64,000 nucleotides of DNA from Melampsora larici-populina 98AG31 (Eukaryota > Basidiomycota > Pucciniomycetes > Pucciniales > Melampsoraceae), in the NCBI RefSeq assembly GCF_000204055.1, contig NW_006768769.1:1043794-1107793 (forward strand), in the 5' to 3' direction. Of this stretch, positions 9,170-20,007 are shown one piece after another. Position 1 is the first letter of the stretch; each line of letters begins with the position of its first letter. The translations under genes and the position numbers were made by a program. The notes beneath the pieces are model-generated. The model was not told where the DNA came from. It ran no database searches and was given only the letters and a program-made list of their open reading frames with translations.

Positions 9170-12100
9170 TTATGGGATAAGAGCAATATTTCAAGAAATC
9201 CTTTTGATACATGCTCTGTGCTAACCTATACTCAAGCACATCCATTTTCTTGATATGAGAAAGAACAAAGTTGACTGTAGTGGACATGGCTACATATATG
9301 ATGATGGTAAGGTCTCCTTTTGGCCCCTATCGTCCATGCATGTTGTAGTATTCTGACTGATCTTAGTGTTGGTAATGGAAAAATACATATCAAAAATTCC
9401 GGGGCAAAAGAAAAGAGATCAAGGAGACAAGTATCTAATATATAAATACGTCGAATGAACTCGCATGAAGGACCGTTCAGTACGGTTCGTTTGTTCTCTT
9501 GGGTCCGGTACTTTTTGCCCCACGTCTCTTTTCATTTTTGCTTTTCATATGTTTCATGCTTTTTATCCGTTTGTTCTTCTCTGCACCCACCTTTTGTGGC
9601 TGCTTTTCTTGCTCTCTGTAAAGGAGCCACGTTTGCGAAGCAACCTTTGTACTTTTGTTTCCACCGATTGTGTTCTTCTTTTTCAAGACCGGTAATTTTA
9701 CGCTTCAATCGCAGTTTTGAACAACAACGACTTTGTTCATAGTTGTATCTAGCACACCAAAGGTGCATGTCCTCACTCAATGCCAATTTCAGGTCAATCG
9801 ACATGGATTGTTCATCGATTTTAATATTTTGGTGCTCTTTGTTTTCTCTCTTCAAGAAAACACATTTCATTTACGTCTTCTCTGTGTCATTCAAAGTCCT
9901 TTTGATGACTTTTTAAATTTGCTTGCTTTTAAAAGTGAGGTGCATTTCGAATCACTGCCGGCGCCACCTCACTTTTGCACTGCTTGTGGAGACAAATCCA
10001 GGCTATAAAATGGCCCATCTTTTGCTTACCATCACATCCCCACAGTTCCCCGTACTCTATGGACAACACTACTTTTGATATTTTATTATCCCTCATTGTA
10101 GCTGTCCTTGATTATTATTGCTTTTCTTATCTTGCACCAATCCTCAATTCCTCTTTCTTGTATTCCATTTCAACCGCGTAGATTCACATAAAAGATGAAA
10201 CAACATGAAATTATTTCAATTTTCCTCTGCTCTACAGAATGAATCCTCAAATCACAATTCATGCAGTTTTTATCAGTTATAATCACAGCCCAAGTTGAAT
10301 TTCAAAAAATTGTTACTTGTTGATGACTTCACAACTTTTACTTCCCACATGTAGCAGATATGTGGTGCTATAATTTCAGCTTTGTTTTCATCAACCAACA
10401 TTAGGCTGGTGATGATTTACAATCTGAATTTATGATTCTTGCGACTTTCAACTTGATTAGTTTTCCATTCCTCTTTTGAATTTCTGCGCTCTTGGTCAAC
10501 ATTTGTCAGTGCTCAGCAAGAGAGAAAGACAGAGATAGAGAGGTTGAAAGTCAAATAGCAATAAACATGTATTCAATTATTTTGTCTCACAGTGACGAGT
10601 GACGACTGTAAGATCAAACCCATTGATAAAGAAAAGCGGAGCAGGTATGAATGGGACACAGTACATGGACATCAAGAAGAAGAAGAGGCCCATCTTGGAA
10701 TTTCTTTTCACTATAAAATGAGATAATTGACTTGATCTATTCCATGAAAGTAACTTGTTAATTTTCAGCCTCTCAGAGCAAAGAACACATTGAGGCTCAT
10801 AATAATTACAAGAAAAATCAACTTGGCAGAAGGATTTGTAACCTCATTCTAATTTCTGAAGGAAAAATCATAAACATCCATCCATCCATACCCTATGAAA
10901 TCTATCCATTCATCACAAAGAGAGTTGTGAAGTTGAATGTTATAATTTTGCTCCATTCATGATTCTCAGATACAAGATAATTTGGGAAATAATAACAAAA
11001 GTTAATTTTGATTGAGCTTCAATGTCATTCACAAGTTTGTCTCAAGCAATTGACTTGAGACTGAGTTCAGATCTTCAACCACTTCTATCTTTTTGGAGTG
11101 AAGAATCAACTCTTGAAGTATTAGATGAAACAAATTGAGTCCATTATTATTGTGTGGTTGACACTGCGAATATAATGTATTTTTCCGAGGTGAAAAATGA
11201 TTACATTTATTTCACAAAATGATTAAAAATGCATTAATTCTGCATTAACTGAGTTCAGATCTTCAACCACTTCTATCTTTTTGGAGTGAAGAATCAACTC
11301 TTGAAGTATTAGATGAAACAAATTGGGTCCATTATTATTGTGTGGTTGAAGGATTAAGCAAATTTTATCTCTTTGTAGGAAACCATATTCTCGGATATCA
11401 ATTTCTTCAGTAAGTCTACATCAATAAGTGCCTTTCAATCAATCACAAAATTCTTCCACAAAAACAAAAAAATTGCTCAACACCAGAATGTAATTCACAT
11501 ACTTGATTCAGAATAATTTCAATAAATGTCAAGTTATCACAATCCAGCTTATCCTCATGTTCCTTAATATGAACAACAAAATCAAACAATTGGTTCTTCT
11601 GATTCATATAATCATTGATCTCCACTATGGCAAAAAGTCTAGTGAAGATTATTTGAATTGCTGTTGAAAGAATGCATTTGACCACAGGGTTGACCTCAGA
11701 AATATGAATTCTGGATCATAAGTTTTTACTCCTATATACTATCATGGTGACAAAACAAACCTGAACATATATTGTTTGTTTAGATTATCAGTCACTGGTT
11801 TAGAAGACGTTGTTTGCCTTACAAATTTTGCATTATGAGCCTTACTAGACAGAGAAATTGAGACACTTAATAGTGCAGGGGGGTGATGAACATCATCTGT
11901 TCAAGTGTTATCTTTCTTTACAGATCTTCAACACCAATGTTTCCCTAATCTTGTCCATTTTGTCAGGGAATAACAATGATAAAGCATGATTTTGTGTGGC
12001 AAGTTTCAATATCATTGTATGACCATTCATGGTTCATGTAGTGTGATAGAAATATTTTGTAATATTACTTGTTTGTGGCACACTTTCATCAACTTCAAAC

Positions 12101-12272
12101 AATAGCGTTCCATGTAATTACCCATTTTGTCCCATGCCATATTGGTGTGGCCAGTTGAATGCCTTGCAAGGATGGGTTTAGAAATGTGTATGGGTTTTAT
12201 TCAGTCTTTGAAGTGGTTTTAAGTTACAGTGTGTTATTTTGTGACAATTGGATAAATAAAGTGTTCCCCTGT
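9170..12272. other. Intergenic; no gene supported
   Basis: AT-rich sequence with short open frames only. The minus-strand frame 9532-9870 is Lys/Cys-rich but shows no domain or splice support. From the terminus at 12298, part of this stretch should be the body of a Helitron-type element, but I could not place its 5' end. Confidence 0.4.
11060..11349. repeat. 102-bp direct repeat pair
   Basis: Copies 11060-11161 and 11248-11349 (beginning actgagttcagatcttc) differ at one base and are separated by 86 bp. No element ends are apparent, so it looks like a recent local duplication. Confidence 0.88.
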
Positions 12273-12298
12273 TGCGGGCACGCCCGCATGTTCTCTAG
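12273..12298 (+). mobile_element. Helitron-type 3' terminus (hairpin plus CTAG|T)
   Basis: A perfect hairpin, tgcgggc-ac-gcccgca (12273-12288), is followed six bases later by CTAG at 12295-12298 and then T. This matches the canonical Helitron 3' end: a short GC-rich palindrome about 10 nt before CTRR, inserted before T. The 5' TC end and any Rep-helicase were not found, so a non-autonomous copy extending leftward is inferred. Confidence 0.55.
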
Positions 12299-13899
12299 TA
12301 AATAAAAAAAATTAGAACTTCACGCTGTGATAGATGTGATGATCATCCATAACACTGATGATATTTCTAGATGGCAACATTCTCATGAATGGCAACTGGA
12401 AGAGCTGGCCGAAGAATCAAATAGAGGTCCATAATCCGAAGGCTTATAAGTTTTGCCAGATGAAGAAAGCTGTAGAAAGAATCTGAGATGATTGTCATAG
12501 GTATGTGCGAATTCTCAACGAGGTGACTTGTACTTTGCAGAATCGCTGAAAATCGTCAGAAAGCCATGAGCCAACTTTTGGCAACAAGAAATCATTCGAA
12601 CATGAAACGGCTGGACACGCTGACGATATTTCGGTCGTGTCATGGGAGCCACATTGCGGACTACCATATCACGGATAGCAGCGAACTTTTGAAACTCTTG
12701 GTTTTGAAACCCACACTTGATGGTACATATGGACTCCTTGTGTACTTCGTGCCGGCCGAGCAAGGGGGAATCGGTCACCAATCTTCATCCTTTGCAAAGA
12801 AAAAGAACACTCTCCATGAGCACGTCACACTATAGTCTGCAGACTGATGTCACCTTTCCTTCACTTGTTTGCCGTTGTCACAGATCTGGTCCTCCCGGCA
12901 GCGAACTCATCTATAAACCAGTCAGAGTCAGCCCCATCATCTGTGCACCCCGTCCAAGTGGCTGTCTATCCGTGGCCAGTTGTGTGTAAGATGTGTACCC
13001 ACGGTGGTCGTCGAATCGTCGATAGATATGTGCACGGTTGACAATCATCTTCATCCTCACATGTGGCTGGCGGCTCTTGAAATTAGTCTACAACATCTCG
13101 CTTCTATAGGTATACGTATACTTGCAATGCAGCTGTGATAACACGTGATAGTATGTAAAGGGATAACTCTCTAAAGCACCCCTTGCAAAAAGACAATCAA
13201 CCCACTTCAATCGTAGCCTACAATAGCTTTGAATTTGTTGAGTGGACCATCTATCAGCCGAAGGTTTGTCAATAATCATCCATCGGTTGGTTTTTACCCC
13301 CTATCTCTTGATGATCGTTAGTATCAAGTCGACCATGTGGTTTTATGTAGGTGTAACTTTTTCCCAAACGAAACCGGCTCTTGTTCCGTTGCGCCTGCTT
13401 GGCAAATACACCCCCATCCAAAGACGTGTCTGTGTGCAGTACGATCAAAACAAGTGACCGTCATACCTGACTGTCATTCCAGAACTTCAAACTCCCATAG
13501 GCCCAAGTTTGTATAAAGGACGGTGAGCAATTCGGACCGTCTTTCAAACCTTGTTACGAGGATCCTCCACATCCCGGTGTTGGTCTGACTTACATTTGAT
13601 ATCGAGATAGAAGTCATCCTTGTCACGCATCATCTGCACACTTTTCTGGATCAGTTTCGATATCAAGAGAAGATTAAAGGATTGTCTGAACGTATGGTCA
13701 TGAATTTTTGATCATATCATCGGATCTTTCAATTCATTCGTCACTGAGGGAGATCACCTCACCCGTGAAATTCTGTGACTCGTGGATTCAATCCGAAAGG
13801 CTTTAGTGTTATCTCAAAAGGTGAAACTTGAAAACAGATATCTAGAATTACTCAAGCGCTTAGTTCATACGTTAGACTTGACATTCAGTGGGTTTCAAC
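12299..13899. other. Unassigned sequence with weak coding signal
   Basis: Base composition rises in G+C around 12500-13060. Overlapping frames on both strands (12515-12781 minus, 12566-12835 plus) are open. I could not build a spliced model or recognise a family. This may be an eroded gene or transposon remnant. Confidence 0.3.
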
Positions 13900-14615
13900 A
13901 TGAGTGATTCTATCTCTTTGGCCACGACCTCCTTTCCAACGGTTCGCGGTAACCAAAGCGGTTCGATGCTCCCCTGCCCACCTGTAAGTTATCTTATTGG
14001 TTTGGTCGTCTCTGCAGCCACAATCCTTTCGACATAGTGAACAGAGTGATTTTTATGGCTTGTAGATGTTTCCAGACTTGAGTCGTGAAGAATTGGAGCG
14101 ACTCAGGATGGCCTCTTCAACAGAATCGACGAGCTTTGATGTGAGTCAGATCTTAAAGCCATTCTAACCTTTTGTTTGTTTTCGATCACTAACCGATCAA
14201 CATTCGTCATGTGCTTATAGCAGCTCCCTCGATTGATCCCAGATCTCGCACTGNNNNNNNNNNNNNNNNNNNNNNNNNNNNNNNNNNNNNNNNNNNNNNN
14301 NNNNNNNNNNNNNNNNNNNNNNNNNNNNNNNNNNNNNNNNNNNNNNNNNNNNNATCACTAATCCCTCAAACAGATTGGCTTAAGCTGATTGCTGATGGTA
14401 ACGACGGCCCTACAACAGAATCTACCGTACATGCCGATCCGCTCCAAGAGACAAAGGCACTCAGTTCGAATGATCTCAGTCAAACCACTGACCACCACAT
14501 CTCAAGCATTGAAACTGAGGAAGCTAATGGAGAAAGCGCACCTTGCGATCGACGAAACGCCATTCACAATGAGACGAAAATTAATTGTTCAGATGAAAAT
14601 CACTTGCACCCATGA
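13900..14615 (+). CDS. Unknown gene interrupted by assembly gap
   Basis: ATG 13900 begins a 28-codon exon (to 13983). After an intron, exon 14066-14140 encodes MFPDLSREELERLRMASSTE and a few more residues. Exon 3 starts at 14221 with QLPRLIPDLAL and runs into 100 Ns (14254-14353). All three junctions are GT-AG and in phase 0. Downstream of the gap an open frame rich in Ser, Thr and Glu ends at 14615, but its frame relative to exon 3 cannot be trusted because the gap size is arbitrary. The exon 2-3 pattern loosely recalls the start of the ESCRT-I VPS37/Mod(r) domain. That is a weak resemblance and I do not assign it. Confidence 0.5.
14254..14353. other. Assembly gap, 100 N
   Basis: Exactly 100 undetermined bases, a conventional placeholder of unknown true length, inside exon 3 of the gene starting at 13900. 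Confidence 0.99.
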
Positions 14616-15503
14616 ATTCCTTACCTCGAAACCCTTTTGCAGCCAAACGACTTATATATCAGATTACACTAACGATCAACGCACCATCCCAACTATTCCT
14701 CAATTACACCTTTACTGCTCTTGGACACCATGGCCCTTCAATTTATTTCCAACACTGTGACTTTTTTTCTTTATCTTTATAACGGTGATTTCTTTTAGAT
14801 ATAATTTCTCCATTATGAATACATCACACTTGATGAAACAAGATGTTAAAAGAAAAAATGTAGATGTGAATTAGAATGATGTAGCTTCAACGATTTTACT
14901 TTAATTTTATTTTCAGATTATGGTTATATTACGTTTCTGATAAGAATGATTGAGAAAGTATATCTTTTTTCAGTTTGTAACTCATTCATCCATCTCAAGT
15001 TTGTGAAAACCTTCAATGATAAAGGACACCAAAGTTACACTAGTTCACTGTTCACTGCTCTCTATCTCTGACTTCAGCCCTATTCCAAGAGGAACTCGTT
15101 GATTGTATATGACTCAAGCAGTACAACCTCATGTGTCACTGAGATCCATCAATATTCAGTAACCGAATGACTCGATCATATCTTCCAAAGATATCTAGAG
15201 CGTTGTACTTTTTATTCCTCGATATCATACCTTGAACCTTGACCTAACTCCCAGAAATGGACAAAATGTCAAAAGATTCATTACAAATCCGTGTTTAAAA
15301 ATTACATCCCAGATCTAGAAAAATGTACGGTAGGGTAATAATTGAAGCGAGCGGTGTCCTTCAAGTTCAACAAACAAAATGAAATGACATAAAATAAACT
15401 GAAAGCTTCACTCATGCCTTAGCTAACTGTAGTAATTACAAGACTTTCTTGAACACTGTAAGTCTGACCATCAACACTATGTAGGTTCTGAGGAATTCGT
15501 GTA
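14616..15503. other. Intergenic; nothing seen
   Basis: AT-rich sequence between a plus-strand gene and a convergent minus-strand gene. It presumably holds both 3' untranslated regions. No repeat or RNA gene was recognised. Confidence 0.4.
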
Positions 15504-16756
15504 TCAATTGTTGTTACCAACCCTACAACAAGAAGGAGAACGAGAACAACCTCTTTGACGTGAACTTTGATCTCTAAGATTCTCATCAATATTTTGTTTA
15601 ATTCTATCAATTCTTTCTTGTTCGGATTTGGTATGATGACGTGAATCACGATCATCAAATCCTTGCTTTTGATCTCTAAGATTATTATCAATATTTTGAT
15701 TGATTCTATTAATTCTTTCTTGTTCAGATCTTATATTTGAATTCCTTCTATTATCATCAATCCTATCTTGTTGAGATCTATGATGATGTGAACCATGATC
15801 ATCATAGCCTTGTGAGTGTCTTTGATCTCTAACTTCATTAGCGATATTTTGATTGATTCTATTAATTCTTTCTTGCTCAGATCTAAGTTGATGATCACCT
15901 CCGCTACCATGTTGTTGAAGATTATGATCTTGTTGTTCAAGATCACGATCATAAAATTCATCATCTGGATGTCTTTGTTGGTTCATTTCTTCTCTAAAAT
16001 TCATTGGATTACCTCTTGAAAGGTCTATTTCTCTTTGTTCCATAAGTCTTTGGATTTCTAGTTGCATATTTCTATCATTCGCATATTCTTCTTCCATCTA
16101 TAATACCAATAATCATCATTCAACATCAATCATTGGTCTAGGTAAGATGAGACTGGATGGTTTTTAAGTATTTTTACTTATCACTCACCCTCCATTGTTC
16201 TTCCCTCTGTGGATCATCACGAATTTTTACAAAGGTGTGAAAGATTTCATCAGTCATTGCAAACCATTCTAAACATTCCAATCAAATTCATCGTAAGAAA
16301 TTCAATCTTTACCTCTCTTTCTAGTCTTTCCAAATCACGTCTATCATGTTCCAAAAGTCTTAACCTAAGTATCTAAATATTCCAAACCCATACCCAAAAA
16401 AAACCGTCGTCAAAAAGAAACCTTTAGTAATCACTTCGAAATCCTTTATCCAACAAAAAAAAAACTAGGGATATAGAAATTTTGAACCTACAGCTGCATC
16501 TGTACGTCTAACAGCTTCTCTATAAGATTTAATAGCTTTTTGAAGTTTATATTCAAGATATTCTAATTCTTTTTCTTCATCTGTTTTACTTACCCTATTC
16601 CAAGAAAAGCAGTATATTTTTACATCATAATCAAGATCATCAATCATTTTTTTCATCAGTCTTTATTTTCTTTCTAGAGTCCTTTTTTACTTACCATCTT
16701 TTTGCTCTTGTTTGATAAATAGATGGGTACGAGCTTGGAGGTGTAATCAAAGGCAT
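15504..16756 (-). CDS. Coiled-coil protein with three ~33-residue repeats, unknown function
   Basis: The minus-strand ATG at 16756 gives MPLITPPSSYPSIYQTRAKR. Later exons encode charged helices (16616 to about 16490; about 16370 to 16310; about 16278 to 16190). A last exon, 16097-15504, is very rich in Gln, Asn, Asp and Arg. It carries three tandem copies of a unit beginning RSEQERINRINQNI, separated by His/Asp-rich linkers, and ends with a short Cys/Ser/Arg tail. Most junctions join in phase. The junction between the third and fourth coding blocks does not with simple GT-AG choices, so one intron is uncertain or carries a 1-nt error. There is no signal peptide or membrane segment. The strong heptad character suggests self-association; no family recognised. 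Confidence 0.6.
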
Positions 16757-18384
16757 GATAACTTATGTATGAGTATAACAGCTCAAGTAAAACTTTATCA
16801 AACTAATTTAAGTGATCAGAATCAGATGAATTGATAAGACTCAAATACATTAATCCTTTCTAACTTCAAGAATTCATAACGAAAGATCTCGAAACAATCA
16901 AATTCACACTGCCTTGATCAATTCACACTTCTACGCAGTTATGGAAAATCGGATTGATTAAAGATAAGAAACGTATCATCGATAAAGAATCTCTTACAAA
17001 GTAAAGTAAGAAATCCAGTATTTTTATGTGAAGAGAAATCTGACAAGAGTTTTCCAAGTTTGAAATCATGAAAATTCATCATCAATGACGAATAATAATT
17101 TGTCTGAAGAGCATATAAAAGCCTTCATCAAGCCTTTGTACTTGTTGGAACCTCCCGACGTCTGGTACAGTCCACATGGAAAATGATATCATTTTAATGA
17201 TATCATCACAAGAATTTAATTGTCCATCTTTTCATTCTTTCATCGTTTCATCAAACGTTTTTTGATATCTTGATTTCTATAAGCGCAGTGTCTCAAGACT
17301 CAAGACGCATCAAGACTCAAGATATATTTACTACGCAATCATTTCAATTTGTTTCATATTGATCATCAGCAAAAGATGAATTCTTCAACTTAACAGGATC
17401 ACATCTTTTCAACTTTTTTGTCATTTAAAAAACAAACTTGATGAGTTTTCTTAAATTTATTTGTATATATCTTGTATGTTAACAATTCTCCAAACAAAAA
17501 AATCCAATACTTACCTTATAAAGAAATCATTTTCTTTCAAAGAAAGGACCCATCAAGTTCCACAAAAAAAACGGTTCATCAAACAAACCATTAAGAATTT
17601 CTGCAATTCATCTAAAATCAACCAACTTAAATCCAAATGTAAACCTCAAAAAGAAATCACAAACAAAGATTTGTTCCAACATAGAACTTTTTGTAATTTT
17701 ACCTGAAATAGAAGAACGAGAGATCATGAAAGAAACGAGAAGCGAGTGAATAGGTTCAACTTCAACCGAAAAGAAACATTTAATCACATTTCAAATCATT
17801 AATTATGTGATAGTCTGATGACAAATCTCAACTCCTTTTGGCTCATACTGTTGAGATCTACACTGCCATCATCTGCATCTCATTGTTTTCTTTGATTCAT
17901 AACCATCTACTCTTTTTTGCCCCTTTTCATGAATTGAGTGCGTTTTACCTGATCAAAAGTGTTCACACTTACTCATCCTCATTCAAATCTCAGAACCGCC
18001 GATCTAAAATTGATTCAAACAGTCCTGAAGAGTCCTTACAGTGAACAAGAAGCATCAAAATTTCTCGCCATTCTGGTGGGTGATATCGAAGGGAGGCAGA
18101 GAGTCAAACAGAGGTACGTTTCGATGTATTCATTTAACATGCATAATCATTGGTTAACATCATTTGTAAACATGCGAACAAGCTGAGCAAGCACAACCAA
18201 GTCACATAAAAACAATCTTTTTTTCGGACGACTATGCAGATCAAAGTCTAAGAAAACGAGAAAAAGCCAAAAAAAAAGACAGAAGCAGATTTGTGTTGTA
18301 GATACTGAGCACTGAGAAAGTCAAGACACAGTTCAGGTTAGTTTACGCAAGAGACTTGTTGTTGGTCAGACAAGTTGAGAAAGT
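16757..18384. other. Intergenic; one unassigned open frame
   Basis: AT-rich. The plus-strand frame around 17980-18120 (containing TADLKLIQTVLKSPYSEQEA) has a plausible exon-like composition, but no start, partner exon or family could be fixed. It lies downstream of the glutamine synthetase stop on the other strand. Confidence 0.3.
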
Positions 18385-20007
18385 TTATTGAAGTAAGGTG
18401 GTCTCGACAATGATACCGGTGACTCGGTAAGGGTCAATGTTAGAAGCGGGCTGCAAGCAAATCACCAAAGTAAGTCTCGACATGTCTATCAAGTAACTCA
18501 AGTTCTTGAAAGTACTCACGCGTCGGTCTTCGAGGTAGCCTTGGCCGGTAGCCTCTACGTGCCTTGGAATTCGGATCGAAGCACCACGGTGGGCAACACC
18601 GGAGCTGAAGTTTCCGATATGACCGGTCTCATGACGACCAGTGAGTCTCATGTCATTGCTAAAAGTGAACAGTATATTGATCAGCATCAAGTACAGGGAC
18701 CAAGAGGACAACCCAATCACTCACTCTTCACCATAGACAGCAATGTGCTCATTGTGCCTCTTACCAAGCTTCTCAATGTATTCATGGATGGCCTTGATAC
18801 CACCTGGTTGACGAGTAGCTTCAGTAGAGTAGTTGGTGTGGGCACCAGCTCCATTCCAGTCTCCCTTCAAGGGTTTGGGGTGGAATGAGACTTTGATTCC
18901 CCACTCTTCGGTGACACGATGAAGGAGGACTGTAGCAGAAAGGAGTCAGGAATCTAGCGAAGAAGAAAGATGATCGAGATGGGATCTTACATCGGGACAT
19001 GGTTAAGTGATCGCCCATGTCAATTCCCTCGCAGGGACCGACCTGGTATTCCCATTGGGAAGGCATGACCTCGGCATTCACACCAGAGATTGTCACGCCA
19101 GCATAAAGGCAGCAGCGGTAATGGGCCTCGACAATGTCTCGGGCGAAAACGCGTCCAGTGCCTTAAACCCCGATCACTTTATCAGCCAAATCCTCGACCG
19201 TACTACAGTGTTGTATTTTGGCTCTTCACTTACCGACACCACAGTAATAAGGTCCCTGGGGTCCCGGGAACCCTCCCTTTGGCCAACCATAGGGTGAAAT
19301 TCCATCTGCATCAAACAATGTGTACTCCTGTTCGATTCCAAACCAAGGCTTGTGAACTGCGGCGGCGTCCATGGCCTTCTTGCAAGCATATCTAAAATTA
19401 ACATTTCAACCAAATCAGCTAAGTGAAAAGCTAGAGATCGTATCGCATACAAGTAGAAAGAGTGTTGTACCGGAAGTTGGTTTTGTTTGGGGATCCATCA
19501 GCATTGTAGCACTCTGCTAATACGAGCACATTTTTTCCGCCACGGAACGGATCTTTGAAAACGGCGGCGGGTCTCAAGAATACATCGGAATCGGTACCAG
19601 AAGCCTAAGGAAGAGCAGATGGTGAGCTGATCGGTTCAAGCAAGCTATGGAAAGAAGTCAAAACAAAAAGAGATATCAGTACTTGAACTGACCTGGTTGG
19701 TGGATGATCCATCAAAGTTCCATTCTTTGCAGTCGGCAACAGTCACTTGGCCCGAAGCAGGAAGGTCCATAGTCTGATCGGTAAAGTCGATCAGGAAAGA
19801 TCGAGAAGATAAGATGGGCATCAAACGTAAGTAGAAGTCAAAAGGAAACAATCAAAAGGCTGGAAAAGACGTACGGTGGTTTTACACCGAAGACCACCTT
19901 CTCCATCAATCCAAACATACTCAGCTTGAACAAGGGTTTTCAGGTTGAGGTAGTTCGAGGTACTTGGCCAGATGACCAGGAGCAGAAGTAGTTGGGTTTA
20001 CAGACAT
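18385..20007 (-). CDS. GLN1: Glutamine synthetase (GSII), eight exons
   Basis: Catalyses ATP-dependent condensation of ammonia with glutamate, the main ammonium-assimilation step, in the cytosol. Exons: 20007-19875, 19773-19693, 19604-19471, 19391-19234, 19161-18991, 18929-18725, 18658-18520, 18450-18385, all in phase, about 361 aa (typical for eukaryotic GSII). Diagnostic motifs are [11 protein letters not shown] (beta-grasp), [25 protein letters not shown] (substrate binding), [20 protein letters not shown] and the C-terminal [20 protein letters not shown]. Oddity: in exon 1 the start-codon frame ([20 protein letters not shown]) reaches a stop before AEYVWID, which lies one frame over. Exon 1 is 133 nt; removing one base, for example from the GGG at 19934-19936, restores 132 nt and the frame. 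For an essential gene an assembly indel is likelier than a real break. Confidence 0.95.

Noticed and set aside
9477..9870. Minus-strand Lys/Cys-rich frames
   Set aside because: No domain, splice structure or homologous repeat. The composition is explained by T-rich plus-strand sequence.
13900..14615. Assignment to VPS37 (ESCRT-I)
   Set aside because: Only a short FPDLSREELERL-type resemblance, and the decisive part of the domain is in the assembly gap.
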